64,000 nt of DNA from Uliginosibacterium gangwonense (GCA_005239635.1 SBBQ01000020.1:42831-106830), one strand, 5' to 3'. Shown: positions 1-9,568, counted from the stretch's first letter. The notes: generated from the letters alone by a model not told the origin. Numbers and translations: made by a program.

Positions 1-101
1 CAGGCTTACGACCGCATTATCACGCCCACTATTACGGAGCCTACTTTAGAGATTTAGATGGCAATAAGTTATGTGTTGTTTGCCATACACCACCCGTGTG
101 A
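1..101 (+). CDS. VOC (glyoxalase-fold) protein, C-terminal end only
   Basis: This is the last 32 codons of a gene that begins before the window, ending in TGA at 99-101. The peptide ends with an aromatic-rich stretch, then FRDLDGNKLCVVCH and a short tail. A D-x-D-G-N-K turn followed by a hydrophobic strand and Cys-His is the usual C-terminal strand of vicinal-oxygen-chelate (glyoxalase/bleomycin-resistance fold) proteins. The substrate cannot be told from this fragment. It converges on the peroxiredoxin gene and shares a bidirectional terminator with it. Confidence 0.6.
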   Translation, partial: GLRPHYHAHYYGAYFRDLDGNKLCVVCHTPPV

Positions 102-116
102 CCTGCCTTACGCAAC

Positions 117-150
117 AAATAAAAAACCCGCCGAAGCGGGTTTTTTATTT
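117..150. terminator. Bidirectional rho-independent terminator
   Basis: A 15-bp perfect inverted repeat (117-131 and 136-150) flanks the loop CGAA. The stem core is CCCGC/GCGGG and each side carries an A-run or T-run, so transcripts from both strands get a hairpin plus U-tract. It lies between the convergent VOC gene (plus) and peroxiredoxin gene (minus) and probably ends both. Confidence 0.9.
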
Positions 151-201
151 GAGCCAACACAGGCTGCGTGAGTTAGGCCCACGCACCGCGATTGGCAAAG
201 A

Positions 202-801
202 TTACAGCTCTTTCGCGTGGTCTTTCAGATAAGCGGCAACACCTGCTGCATCGGCCTTCATGCCGGCCTTGCCCGGACGCCAGCCTGCCGGACACACTTC
301 ACCGTGCTCTTCGTGGAACAGCAGTGCATCAACCATACGCAGCATTTCGTCTACGTCACGACCCAGCGGCAGATCGTTAATCACTTCGTGACGAACAACG
401 CCATTTTTGTCGATGAGGAATGAACCGCGCAGTGCAACCTTGCCCGGATGCTCAACGCCATAGGCTTGCATCACGTCACCGCCAATATCGGCCACCAACG
501 GAATTTCGATCGCGCCCAAACCACCCTTTTCAACCGGGGTGTTGCGCCATGCGTGGTGCGTGAATTGTGAGTCGATTGAAACGCCGATCACTACGGTGTT
601 GCGCTTGGCAAATTCGCCAGCGCGCTTAGCGTGAGCAATAATTTCTGACGGGCACACAAAGGTGAAGTCCAGCGGGTAGAAAAACACGACAGCGTTTTTG
701 CCCTTGATGTAGGTGTGCAGATTGAAGTTTTCGTTAATGCTGCCGTCGGGCATAACGGCGGCTTTGGTAAAGTCTGGCGCGGTTTTGGTCACGAGTGACA
801 T
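202..801 (-). CDS. 2-Cys peroxiredoxin (AhpC/TSA family)
   Basis: A 199-residue cytosolic thiol peroxidase that reduces H2O2 and organic hydroperoxides. The peroxidatic Cys50 sits in FTFVCPSE and the resolving Cys170 in HGEVCPAGW, both classic for typical 2-Cys Prx1/AhpC enzymes. The frame is open 24 codons further upstream, but the ATG at 801 is chosen because AGGAG lies 7 nt ahead and the family begins at about this point. No ahpF-like reductase is adjacent, so the electron donor is unknown. The upstream region (802-1043) has two copies of the window-wide ATTGGCAAA motif at 866 and 905. The next gene upstream is the PiuC-like dioxygenase of the iron block, 240 bp away, so separate transcription is likely. 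Confidence 0.92.
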   Translation of the reverse strand: MSLVTKTAPDFTKAAVMPDGSINENFNLHTYIKGKNAVVFFYPLDFTFVCPSEIIAHAKRAGEFAKRNTVVIGVSIDSQFTHHAWRNTPVEKGGLGAIEIPLVADIGGDVMQAYGVEHPGKVALRGSFLIDKNGVVRHEVINDLPLGRDVDEMLRMVDALLFHEEHGEVCPAGWRPGKAGMKADAAGVAAYLKDHAKEL

Positions 802-1043
802 GCGAGGACTCCTCTGTGCAAGTTCTGAATGAGTTGAGTTGTGGTGGTCACAATTCGCCATAAGCATTGGCAAATTCTACTGGCAAGATTTATTGCCCAA
901 TCTTATTGGCAAATTTGTCAGTTCCCACCCGCCGTTGTTAGACACGGTCTAAGCGCAGTGTACCAGCAACAGTTTTAGTCGGCAGCACATTATTACGTAA
1001 GACAATGACAGGCCAACGACAGCCTGTATCTGGGGTCATACGC

Positions 1044-1727
1044 TTACGGCGTGGCCCACATGCGCAGTAGGTTGTGATAACAGCTGGTGAGGCGTACGGC
1101 GGTTTCACTTTCGCCTTGCTGCTCGCGTACGCCCAGAATAGCCATATCGAGCTCGTACAGTAGTTCGCGCTGCTGCGGGTTGCCAACCATACTCTCCAAC
1201 CACGAGAAACACGCCACGCGCGCACCCTGCGTGACGGGCTCAACACGATGCACGCTGTACGATGGATACAAAATGAGATCGCCCGCCGGTAGCTTAACCG
1301 GGCGCCCACCAAAGCCATCTTCAATCACCAGCTCGCCACCTTCGTACTCGTGTGGGTCGCACAAAAACAAGGTGAACGATAAATCAGTACGCACATGTTG
1401 GGCAGTTGCCGGGTGTGTGCGCACTGCGTTATCAACGTGGTTGCCAAATGAATTGGTTTGCCCGCTGTATTGATTGAACAGCGGTGGATACACGCGGCGC
1501 GGAAGCGCAGCCGTAAAAAACTGTGCGTTCTGGCTTAGGGCCTCCAACACAATGGCGCGCAGTTGCCTTGCTTCGTCGCATTCTTCTGGTAGTTGCAAGT
1601 TGTTTTTGGCGGTGGCCGCTTGCTTACCGGCAGTCACGCGTCCATCAGCCCAATTGGCTTGTTGTAATAGCGCACGGCACTGCGCGATCTGCGACGCACT
1701 CAGCACCTTTTTAATGTGAAACATCAT
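1044..1727 (-). CDS. Fe(II)/2-oxoglutarate-dependent dioxygenase, PiuC/YbiX type
   Basis: A 227-residue PKHD-type hydroxylase. The iron-binding facial triad is visible as His97-x-Asp99 (NHVDNAVR) and His160 (YPSYSVHRVEP), with Arg170 placed to bind 2-oxoglutarate. Length and the start (MMFHIKKVLS) match PiuC/YbiX proteins, which are Fur-regulated and travel with TonB-dependent siderophore receptors. The substrate is not established for the family. Here it is the last gene downstream of tonB-exbB-exbD and a broken receptor, which supports a role in iron acquisition. Either of the two tandem ATG codons could be the start. Confidence 0.9.
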   Translation of the reverse strand: MMFHIKKVLSASQIAQCRALLQQANWADGRVTAGKQAATAKNNLQLPEECDEARQLRAIVLEALSQNAQFFTAALPRRVYPPLFNQYSGQTNSFGNHVDNAVRTHPATAQHVRTDLSFTLFLCDPHEYEGGELVIEDGFGGRPVKLPAGDLILYPSYSVHRVEPVTQGARVACFSWLESMVGNPQQRELLYELDMAILGVREQQGESETAVRLTSCYHNLLRMWATP

Positions 1728-1828
1728 CTCAAAATTCGCCTTTTGCCAATGCGCTTATTACGAACCCGCCCAACATACCTATTGCCAATTAGCCCTAGTA
1801 AACATTCAGGCAGCGACCTACGCAACCA

Positions 1829-3593
1829 TCAAAACTTCCACTCTGTTGTCACAATGGCCGCGCGGCGTTGCCCCGGCACCGTAAAGCCGCCGTTGTCGTA
1901 AATTGCATCGTAGTACACGCGATCAAACACATTGCGAATGTTCAAACGTACGGTGTAACTGCGCTGCTCGTATGACACCATGGCATCCCAACGCTCATAC
2001 GCGGGTGCAGTATTCGGATGAAAATCTGTGCTGCCCGGCAAAGTTGGCACTGCACCTGCACCACTTGGGCTGTAGCCATAACGCTTGCCCTTGGCCTCAA
2101 CTCCACCGCCAATTTTCCAGCCGCCGCCCATGGCATAGGTAGTCCATAAATTAAACGTGTAAGGTGGCGTATTACGTGAGCGAACACCTTTATACCCTGC
2201 ATTGGCCGCTGTAATTACTCCTGTCGTGGCATTCACATTCTCAGCAACTTCGAGGATGCGAGAATTCATCAACGATAGCCCTGCAAACACTTCCCAATCT
2301 TCTGTTACACGCCCGGCCACTTCTACTTCAAAACCATCCGTTCGGCGTTTTTTGGTCAAGATGGTTGAGGTTGATTCCAGATCCGTGTTGCGCTCCCAAT
2401 CTTTGTTAGCACGATACAGGGCTGTGCGTAACACTAAATCGCCGTCATACAACATCCACTTGGCGCCAACTTCTAACACTTGACTGCGCTCTGGCGGCAA
2501 TGGCGCCACTGTCAGCTGATACAAGTCAGCCGTCGGGCTAAATGAATCGCTATAGCTCACGTAGTAATGGGTATCTTCAACTGGCTGCCACGACAAAGCC
2601 GCACGCGTACTCCACTCACCATATTTCAATTGTGGTGAGGTAGCACTGGAGTACTTGGCATCCATGTAGTCGCGCCGCACACCGAGTGTGGCTTTCCAAT
2701 GCGGTACAAACTCAACGGTGTCTTGCACAAAAACTGCGTATGAATTGGACTTAAATCTGACGGGGTCTGTCGGACCGGTCGGCGCAGGTAGCGCGGGCGT
2801 CGTGGTAAAGCTGGTTATGTAGGGTTGAATAATTGGTGGGTTCAACGCTGTAATGCCACCTAGATTTTGTAAGTTATTACGAAAACTGTCTTCCCTAAAA
2901 AACTCAACACCAGAAAGTAGCTCGTGTTTCATCCCGTTTAGATTGAACTTCGTACTGTAGTCCGACTGTAAATTAAGCGTCTCGTAATCCATGCCACGCG
3001 TCGGTCCAACACATGTCCCATTTGTGCATGGCAAGTTAAGGCCAGTGGTGCCTGGTGCGATGGTAGCGCTCGGTGTGCGCGCCCAATAGCTGCGCTCGTA
3101 GTCGGCATAGCGTAGCTGCGTGCGCCACTCGGTTTCTGGCGCTAGTTTTTTGGTGTACGTCGCGGTGGTAATGCTGGTATCGCTCTTATCAAAATTGCGA
3201 TCAATACCCCAGAAATTGCTCACCGGAAAATTGCCCTGCGGCGCACGCGTGTTGGTATCAAAACTCACACCGTAATCTGGGATGTCATTGGTAAATGTGC
3301 GCACATGGCTCAGGAGAAGTTCATCGGCCGTACCAAGACCAAAACCCAAACTGGCTGCCACGCCTTTGCGATGAAGTTCGGGCTCGGTACCTGTGGCCGG
3401 GTTTGAACGCCAACTGCCCTCGTCACGCTGAAAGAAATTGACGCGCACCGCCGTGTTGTCGGCTACCTGTCATCAACGCACCCAGCGGAAGCAAATGCCG
3501 AGATTTTGCCAATGACTTTTGCGGCGCAGACACACAGACTTTTAACGGTTTTAGTTGCGACAAAGCTGTCGCGATTTTGGTTTTGCGCAGCAT
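1829..3593 (-). pseudogene. TonB-dependent siderophore receptor lacking its plug domain
   Basis: The long open frame (1829-3448, about 540 codons) is the barrel of an outer-membrane siderophore receptor. It has the barrel strand motif LGFGLGTADELLLSHVRT, an IPDYGVSFD loop, repeated aromatic strands, and a terminal strand ending in Phe (TTEWKF). No TonB box or plug domain (about 150-200 residues) is present. A good ribosome site (AAGGAGAAGGCGC) and ATG at 3593 start a basic-hydrophobic leader-like peptide, but that frame ends at 3423. The receptor frame is closed by TGA just upstream of 3448. The simplest reading is an internal deletion, with frameshift, that removed the plug. An assembly error is possible. 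It follows exbD in the same direction. Confidence 0.75.
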
Positions 3594-3707
3594 GCGCCTT
3601 CTCCTTGTTGCATAAGCGCTGGCTAGCGGCGGCGGGCTGCGCGAAACTGAACGAGCGATTTAACGAGTGAAATCGCTCGATGAACCTGATGATTAGAAAA
3701 TAAAGAA

Positions 3708-4130
3708 TTAAGGCGTCGTGTTGGGCGTAGCGACAAAGCCCATTTTTGCCAATCCCTGCTTACGCGCTTCACCCATGACCTGTGCGACACGTTCATAGCG
3801 TGTCGCTTTATCTGCACGCAAATGCAACTCGGGTTGCGGCTGTTGTTGCGCTGCTGACTTTAAATGCTGAGTCAGCGCCTGATCATCAATGGCTTGGCCT
3901 TCCCAATACAATTGATTCTGCCCATCAATGGCCAAGGTGACCGTCTGTGGCTTTTCAGGATTGGCAACAGCACTTGCCTGCGGCAGATCAACCCGAATTG
4001 CGTGCGTGAGCAACGGTGCCGTCACAATAAAAATAACTAACAACACCAACATCACGTCCACCAATGGCGTTACGTTAATGTCCGCCATGGGCGCTGAGCT
4101 GCCTTCCCGATCAAACGATCCGAATGCCAT
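3708..4130 (-). CDS. exbD: Biopolymer transporter ExbD
   Basis: A 140-residue ExbD/TolR protein with one transmembrane helix near residues 24-43 (VDVMLVLLVIFIV) and a periplasmic domain. The conserved intramembrane Asp25 sits in TPLVDVML and is the proton-path residue of the family. With ExbB it turns proton-motive force into work that TonB passes to outer-membrane receptors. The start codon overlaps the exbB stop (TAATG), which indicates translational coupling. It could be TolR by sequence alone, but tonB next door favours ExbD. Confidence 0.93.
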   Translation of the reverse strand: MAFGSFDREGSSAPMADINVTPLVDVMLVLLVIFIVTAPLLTHAIRVDLPQASAVANPEKPQTVTLAIDGQNQLYWEGQAIDDQALTQHLKSAAQQQPQPELHLRADKATRYERVAQVMGEARKQGLAKMGFVATPNTTP

Positions 4131-4930
4131 TACGCTGCTCCTGCGGCTACACGAAGCGGCGTTGCGCTGGTTGAAGTAGCCGATTGCACACGTCCGCCGG
4201 TGGTGAGATGTGCGTGTAAGTCGTGTGCAAAACCGTCCAACTCACAAATCGTAATGCGATTAACCCGCGTAAAAGCGTTGTAGGCCAACACTGCAGGAAG
4301 TGCGACACCAATACCGGCGGCAGTCATGATTAGCGCTTCCCCAACCGGCCCTGCTACTTTATCGAGCGTCGCTTGGCCAGAAACCGATACCGCGACTAAT
4401 GCGTGGTAGATGCCCCACACCGTTCCAAACAGACCCACAAACGGTGCAGTCGCGCCGATCGAAGCCAGGAAAGTTAGGCCGCGTTCTAAGCGAGCTTGGC
4501 TGGCCAACATAGACTGGCGTAACGCACGTGTTAAGAACTCACCACGATCAAGCGCCCAAGATGCATGGCCTTCACGACGCTCGCAATCATCAAAATGCTG
4601 AATCGCAGAACCTGCGCTCAGTGCCAAATGCGACACTGGCGTATTCGGCACATTACGTTGCAATTGTTGCAAGCCTTCTTTAAAACCAGCGGCCGCCCAA
4701 AAGCCATCCAAGCTGCGTGTCATGGTGCGCAGTCGCATCCAATGCCAGGCTTTCAACACAATCCAAAACCAACTACAAATACTCATCCCTAGCAGCAATA
4801 GCGCAACAATATGTGTCACCGTATCGCCGCTATTCCACATATGTGACAAGCCAAAAGAAATATCACTCGGCATTGCGGTATTCGGCATAGTTACGCCGGG
4901 CACGCCCACGTTAGATGATTCGATGGCCAT
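4130..4930 (-). CDS. exbB: TonB-system energizer ExbB (MotA/TolQ/ExbB proton channel)
   Basis: A 266-residue inner-membrane protein of the MotA/TolQ/ExbB family. A first helix lies near residues 40-60 and a second pair near 155-220. The signature stretch FLASIGATAPFVGLFGTVWGI and the later AGPVGEALIMTAAGIGVALP line the proton channel. A roughly 35-residue N-terminal extension before the first helix is common in ExbB of this type. It lies between tonB (3 bp away) and exbD (1-nt overlap), giving a tonB-exbB-exbD operon. Confidence 0.95.
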   Translation of the reverse strand: MAIESSNVGVPGVTMPNTAMPSDISFGLSHMWNSGDTVTHIVALLLLGMSICSWFWIVLKAWHWMRLRTMTRSLDGFWAAAGFKEGLQQLQRNVPNTPVSHLALSAGSAIQHFDDCERREGHASWALDRGEFLTRALRQSMLASQARLERGLTFLASIGATAPFVGLFGTVWGIYHALVAVSVSGQATLDKVAGPVGEALIMTAAGIGVALPAVLAYNAFTRVNRITICELDGFAHDLHAHLTTGGRVQSATSTSATPLRVAAGAA

Positions 4931-4933
4931 GCA

Positions 4934-5638
4934 TCACTCCTGATTCAAATTAAAATTAACAGGCACCTGCACCCAGTCAGCGATCGGTGTATTGCCACGC
5001 TGCGCGGGTTTAAATTGCCACTTCAAAACAGTTTTGCGCGCTGCCTCGTCTAGGCGAGAAAACCCGCTACTCTTATTGATCTCAACTTTTTCTGCTAGGC
5101 CGTCCGTGCTCACCAACACTCGCAACAAAACCAAACCCTCTTCACCCGCGCGTTTTGACAGCAAGGGATAAACCGGCTTCGGATTATTTAAATAGCTCAC
5201 GTCATGTCGCGGCGGACTGACGGGTGCGTTGACCTGCTCGCTCAACGACTGGTTGTTTGATTCTTGAGGACGCGCAACCGGACTAGGCTGCGGCGAGTTT
5301 GATTGGGCCTCTGCCGTCGTTTGCTGAGTCGCTTGTAACGGTGACGGCTTATTTATTTGGGGCAGCACTTGCTCGCGTGGTGTCGCAACCTTTTGCTCCA
5401 CCGGCAACGTAGCAGGCATGATTTCATCCGCGACTTCATTCTCGATGAGCGAGACTTCAATCGCACCGGGCTCTGGCAACACCACGGCGTTAGGCTGCAA
5501 CTCAAACCACATCCATGCCAACCCATGCAAAACGATGGCGATTGCCAATGCAACCTTGTCGCCTGCATTTTGCGGCATGATGTTCAGCGTTTTTCTAGTC
5601 AGACTAAAAAACGGAACAGAGAGAGTATGTGCTTGCAT
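4934..5638 (-). CDS. tonB: Energy transducer TonB
   Basis: A 234-residue protein with one N-terminal membrane anchor (about residues 28-45, VALAIAIVLHGLAWMW), a Pro/Gln-rich periplasmic linker (about 90-150) and the C-terminal TonB domain. That domain has the YPLLSKRAGEEGLVLLRVLV strand and a final WQFKPA...VPVNF. It contacts TonB boxes of outer-membrane receptors. A second in-frame ATG at 5578 is an alternative start; neither has a strong Shine-Dalgarno. The receptor downstream has lost the plug this TonB would contact, so it must serve receptors elsewhere. Confidence 0.93.
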   Translation of the reverse strand: MQAHTLSVPFFSLTRKTLNIMPQNAGDKVALAIAIVLHGLAWMWFELQPNAVVLPEPGAIEVSLIENEVADEIMPATLPVEQKVATPREQVLPQINKPSPLQATQQTTAEAQSNSPQPSPVARPQESNNQSLSEQVNAPVSPPRHDVSYLNNPKPVYPLLSKRAGEEGLVLLRVLVSTDGLAEKVEINKSSGFSRLDEAARKTVLKWQFKPAQRGNTPIADWVQVPVNFNLNQE

Positions 5639-5781
5639 TTTTAAAGCCCAAAACCAACAGGCAAAATCCTTAAATACTTGTGTGCTTGAAACTAAACCAA
5701 CTCATTTCGTTTCAACGTAATCAACTAAGTCTTGATTCACGCATGCTGCACCAGCCTTTTCAGAACCAACTCCGCCCGCGA

Positions 5782-5997
5782 CTATTTGGTCAAAATTAAT
5801 TTGCCCGTTTGTGTCTCGCGCAGCTGGTAAACACCGGAGGCATGTCGAATCCTGAGCACCCCTGAGGCTCCGAGCAGCGATTGGCTCTTCACCTCGCCAC
5901 GATTTTTGAGGGACTTTAGAAACGCGATTTCTTCGCGCGTGCCTTGCCATTCCTCAATAACCGGGGCTTCTTCAGGTTTTCCTGCGACTCGGTCCAT
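5782..5997 (-). CDS. hemP: Hemin uptake protein HemP
   Basis: A 71-residue protein whose second half is the HemP/HmuP domain: SQSLLGASGVLRIRHAS followed by YQLRETQTGKLILTK at the C-terminus. HemP proteins are small, Fur-controlled and lie at the head of heme or siderophore uptake loci; in some betaproteobacteria they act as activators of heme receptor genes. The N-terminal 35 residues are variable and acidic. It is the first gene of the minus-strand iron block, 143 bp upstream of tonB and just downstream of a Fur-like box. Confidence 0.85.
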   Translation of the reverse strand: MDRVAGKPEEAPVIEEWQGTREEIAFLKSLKNRGEVKSQSLLGASGVLRIRHASGVYQLRETQTGKLILTK

Positions 5998-6024
5998 TTC
6001 AAATACGTCGCTTAAACGCGAATC

Positions 6025-6046
6025 TTATTGATAACGATTCGCATTT
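6025..6046. promoter_or_regulatory. Probable Fur box upstream of hemP
   Basis: The segment TTGATAACGATTCGCATTT (6028-6046), read on the minus strand as AAATGCGAATCGTTATCAA, resembles the Fur consensus of GATAAT-type hexamers in inverted array. It lies about 30 bp before the hemP ATG, where Fur would block RNA polymerase. Iron repression of hemP, and perhaps tonB-exbB-exbD, is inferred. Confidence 0.65.
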
Positions 6047-6364
6047 AATCAATATACCAAGGCTGCGTCAACAAAAAATTGCATATAAACCATCGAACTA
6101 ATAATCGAACGTAACAAAGCGCCACATATTGTGTTGGCACCCGAACAACCAACAAAAGCCAATGGTTCAGCGTTGATATGTATTGGCACAGCCCGCCCGA
6201 GAGGATTAACATCATGGGGCTAATGTGCTGAGGGGCGTGCATGTGGATTAGGGCAAATAAAAATGCCCGTCGAATAATTTTGAAGTTCAAAGCATTCCAG
6301 ATGATCACGTCACCCATCACTTACTAGATATTTTCGCCCGACCTCTCACTTCAACATTTCGTCA
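6047..6364. other. Intergenic region between hemP and nnr
   Basis: A 318-bp divergent gap that should hold the nnr promoter. A minus-strand open frame (6045-6320, 91 codons) crosses it, but the peptide has no recognisable domain, no ribosome site I trust, and overlaps the Fur box. I see no RNA gene or repeat here. Confidence 0.4.
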
Positions 6365-7981
6365 ATGCTGCGCGACTTACTCTCTAACCTCCCCCCGATT
6401 TATGGCTGTGATGCCGTACGCCAAATCGAGCGTCGCTTTGTGCCGAATGCAATTCCAACGTTAATGGAACGAGCAGGCGCAGCAGCGGCAGCGGAGGTAT
6501 TGCGAACACTGCAGGGTAAGCGTGGCAAAGTACTGATTGCAGCAGGACCCGGCAATAATGGCGGTGATGCATTTGTTGTCGCACGCCATTTGCGTCAAAC
6601 CGGTTATGACGTCACCCTGGCATTTGCAGGCGACCCCGCACGGCTGGCTGCGGATGCGCATTCAGCGTGGTCTGCTTGGGTGAGCGCAGGCGGCGACATG
6701 GTGGCAGAGATTCCATCCATGCCGTTTGATCTCGCGGTGGATGGCTTATTTGGCATTGGTCTGCAACGCCCCATCACGGGCTTATATGCAGACTGGATTG
6801 AATGTTTAAATCAGATGACCTGTCCAGTACTAGCACTGGACATTCCAAGCGGCTTGGATTCTGACACTGGACGCGTACTCGGTCGCGCTGTTCGCGCAAC
6901 ACATACCGCCACATTCATTGCACTCAAGCCGGGCATGCTCACGCTCGATGGCCCAGACCACTGCGGCACCATTAGTATTCATGAGCTGGGTTTAGATTGC
7001 GCAAGCGTTCTTCCTGCCACGGGACATTTACTCACAGAATCTGCCTATACCCGACAACTCCGCCCGCGCCTGCGTAACACGCACAAAGGCAGCAACGGCA
7101 ACGCCATTATTATTGGTGGCGCCCGCGGCATGACTGGCGCGGCTTTGCTAAGCAGTCGTGCCGCACTGAAATCCGGCACAGGGCGTGTATTTGTAGGTTT
7201 GCTCGACACGCAAGCGCCCACATTAGACCTGCAGCAACCAGAATTAATGCTGCGCTCGGCAACTGAGTTGCTCACTACACAAACAGCAGATGCGATTGCC
7301 ATCGGTCCTGGTTTAGGCCGAGACGACACGGCAAACGTTGCACTGCGATTGGCAATTGCTTACCCAGCACCGTTGGTACTTGATGCAGACGCACTGAATT
7401 TATTGGGCGCCAACCGAACACTGGCTGAACAAATCGCTGCCAGACAACAGCCAACCATTCTCACCCCGCACCCGGCTGAAGCCGCACGCCTACTGGGCTG
7501 CGATACTTTTATGGTGCAAGCTGATCGCATCAAAGCGGCGAATGCATTGGCGAATCGGTTCAATGCGGGTGTCGTGTTAAAAGGCTGCGGCAGCATCGTG
7601 GCCTACCCTAACGGGCAGTGGCTCATTAACAACACAGGCAACCCCGGCCTTGCCTCTGCCGGCATGGGTGATGTACTCACAGGGTTTATCGTTAGTCTGT
7701 TGGCACAAGGGTGGCCCGCTGACACCGCGTTACTCGCGGCGGTACACATACACGGCTTAGCCGCCGATCGTCTTGTCGCGCAGGGCTGCGGTCCAACAGG
7801 GCTCACCGCTAGCGAAGTGATTGACGCCATTCGCACCGAAATTAACTTGCAAACACGACAAGCCAATTTGATACGAGCTTCGCAAGAAGACGGGACACCA
7901 GACGAGCTGCCACCGCCCGTGGCAATGCAAGTGATGACCCGCAGCACGCCCTTTCCGTTTATTCAGCCTTCAGACGAATAA
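6365..7981 (+). CDS. nnr: Bifunctional NAD(P)H-hydrate epimerase / ADP-dependent dehydratase
   Basis: A 538-residue metabolite-repair enzyme that restores NADH and NADPH damaged by hydration. The N-terminal YjeF epimerase domain (about 1-215) carries GPGNNGGDAF at 61-70 and the LDIPSGLDSDTG loop. The C-terminal ribokinase-like dehydratase domain (about 235-505) carries GSNGNAIIIGGARGMTGAAL, LDADALN, LTPHPAEAARLLG and the nucleotide-binding NTGNPGLASAGMGDVLTG near 421-438. Both domains look intact and the length is normal for fused bacterial Nnr. The final 30 residues are a low-complexity tail. It is divergent from hemP and converges on the next gene. Confidence 0.95.
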   Translation: MLRDLLSNLPPIYGCDAVRQIERRFVPNAIPTLMERAGAAAAAEVLRTLQGKRGKVLIAAGPGNNGGDAFVVARHLRQTGYDVTLAFAGDPARLAADAHSAWSAWVSAGGDMVAEIPSMPFDLAVDGLFGIGLQRPITGLYADWIECLNQMTCPVLALDIPSGLDSDTGRVLGRAVRATHTATFIALKPGMLTLDGPDHCGTISIHELGLDCASVLPATGHLLTESAYTRQLRPRLRNTHKGSNGNAIIIGGARGMTGAALLSSRAALKSGTGRVFVGLLDTQAPTLDLQQPELMLRSATELLTTQTADAIAIGPGLGRDDTANVALRLAIAYPAPLVLDADALNLLGANRTLAEQIAARQQPTILTPHPAEAARLLGCDTFMVQADRIKAANALANRFNAGVVLKGCGSIVAYPNGQWLINNTGNPGLASAGMGDVLTGFIVSLLAQGWPADTALLAAVHIHGLAADRLVAQGCGPTGLTASEVIDAIRTEINLQTRQANLIRASQEDGTPDELPPPVAMQVMTRSTPFPFIQPSDE

Positions 7982-7996
7982 CCAGGCCTATCGGCA

Positions 7997-8014
7997 CTTC
8001 TCTCAACAGAGAAG
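7997..8014. terminator. Short hairpin between convergent genes
   Basis: A perfect 7-bp inverted repeat (CTTCTCT/AGAGAAG) with loop CAAC lies in the 39-bp gap between nnr and the minus-strand glutamate-synthase-like gene. There is no T-run, so it is a weak candidate for a shared transcription stop. Confidence 0.3.
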
Positions 8015-8020
8015 GCGCAC

Positions 8021-9568
8021 TCAAACACGTGCGGACAAAAGCTCTAATCTTGCCCGAGCACGCTTTGCCAATACCTCTAGGTCTGGGTGCCCAGCACCTG
8101 AAACCGGCAACGGAAACAAACTGCTCAAGGCCCTCGTCTGACCATTGGGCTGCATTATGCGCACATGATCCCGTGTGAGTAATCGAGCATGCTCTAGTCC
8201 ACACGAGTGGGCAATCATGTCGATTTCATGATTCATATTGCGACAGTATTGCGCTACGCGAAGATATTTTTCTTCAACCACCAAGCCGCGCTGCAACTTA
8301 CGATCATGCGTTGTAATCCCGGTTGGGCAGGTATTGGTATGGCAACGAAGCGCTTGAATACAGCCCAGTGAAAACATAAAGCCGCGCGCTGTATTTACAA
8401 AGTCTGCACCACAGGCCAAGGCCCATGCGGCACGCGCAGAAGTCACCAACTTACCCGAGGCCACCACGCGAATTCGATCTTTCAAACCCGCCTCAACTAA
8501 GCTATCCACCACGCGGGGCAACGCTTCATCAATCGACAATGCAACATGGTCGGCCAAGGCTTGCGGCGCTGCGCCTGAACCACCCTCGCCGCCATCAATC
8601 ACCATAAAGTCAGGGGCGCTATGTAATCCACGTCGCAAAATAGCCTCACCCAAGTCATTCATAAAATACCAGCCACCAATCGCGGTTTTCACGCCGACGG
8701 GTTTACCCGTAACATCGCGCACGCGCTCAACCATATCGAGCAACTGTTCCACATTGGCAATGTCGCGATGTCGATTTGGACTGATTGAATCCATTGCAGC
8801 CGGAATGCCGCGAATGCGCGCAATTTCGTCCGTCACTTTGCCCGCTGGTAACACCCCGCCCTTACCGGGCTTTGCGCCTTGCGACAATTTGATTTCAAAT
8901 GCCTTGATAGCGTGATGCGCAGCCAATTCTCGCAACCGCGTATCAGACAAATTACCTTGAACATCTCGCACGCCATATTTTGCTGTGCCAATTTGCGCAA
9001 TGATGTCGCCACCACCTTCAAGATGATGCGGTGACACACCGCCCTCACCCGAACACATCCAACAGCCCGCCTCACGCGCACCGCGTGACAACGAGTGCAC
9101 CGCGGGAGCCGAAATCGCGCCGAAGCTCATACCACTGATATTGACGACAGACTTCGCTTCGTAGGGCTGCGCGCAATAACCTTCACCAAGCTTGAGTTTG
9201 GGTGTCGGCTTCTGATCTTCATCTAGCACAGGGAACGGTGCATTCACGAAAACCACTGCGCCCGGTTCTTTGAGGTTGTAGGTGGAGCCAAAGCCAATGA
9301 CACCGCCTTCATTCTTTGCCAATCGGTAAACCCAGGCGCGGGTCGCACGATTGAACGGCATTTCTTCGCGATCACCCAAGAAGAAATATTGACGAAAGTA
9401 TTCGCCCATTTGCTCAAACCAATATCGCAAATGACCAATGATGGGGTAGTTGCGCAGAATGGTATGTCGCTTCTGCGTAATATCACGCACGTAGCAATAC
9501 ACCAGCACAACGAGGCAAAGTATCACCGCGAGTGTGCCTGCGCCTGCTGTTATAAAACCATCCATCAT
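8021..9568 (-). CDS. FMN-binding glutamate synthase family protein, membrane-anchored
   Basis: About 515 residues. An N-terminal hydrophobic helix (about 4-26) is followed by the FMN-binding domain of glutamate synthase. Visible motifs are SGMSFGAISAPAVHSLSRGA, GVKTAIGGWY, VIDGGEGGSGAAPQALADH, and the Cys cluster GCIQALRCHTNTCPTGI (C-x5-C-x4-C), which holds a [3Fe-4S] centre in true glutamate synthases. The glutaminase domain is absent, so this is a stand-alone family member of unproven reaction. The ATG at 9568 follows GAGGAG by 3 nt; the longer open frame lacks such a site. It is divergent from nadC. Confidence 0.85.
   Translation of the reverse strand: MMDGFITAGAGTLAVILCLVVLVYCYVRDITQKRHTILRNYPIIGHLRYWFEQMGEYFRQYFFLGDREEMPFNRATRAWVYRLAKNEGGVIGFGSTYNLKEPGAVVFVNAPFPVLDEDQKPTPKLKLGEGYCAQPYEAKSVVNISGMSFGAISAPAVHSLSRGAREAGCWMCSGEGGVSPHHLEGGGDIIAQIGTAKYGVRDVQGNLSDTRLRELAAHHAIKAFEIKLSQGAKPGKGGVLPAGKVTDEIARIRGIPAAMDSISPNRHRDIANVEQLLDMVERVRDVTGKPVGVKTAIGGWYFMNDLGEAILRRGLHSAPDFMVIDGGEGGSGAAPQALADHVALSIDEALPRVVDSLVEAGLKDRIRVVASGKLVTSARAAWALACGADFVNTARGFMFSLGCIQALRCHTNTCPTGITTHDRKLQRGLVVEEKYLRVAQYCRNMNHEIDMIAHSCGLEHARLLTRDHVRIMQPNGQTRALSSLFPLPVSGAGHPDLEVLAKRARARLELLSARV

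Noticed and set aside
3708..4930. tolQ-tolR
   Set aside because: Sequence alone is ambiguous, but tonB is adjacent and no tolA/tolB/pal follow.
6045..6320. Minus-strand hydrophobic ORF of 91 codons upstream of hemP
   Set aside because: No recognisable family or ribosome site, and it covers the Fur box and divergent promoters.
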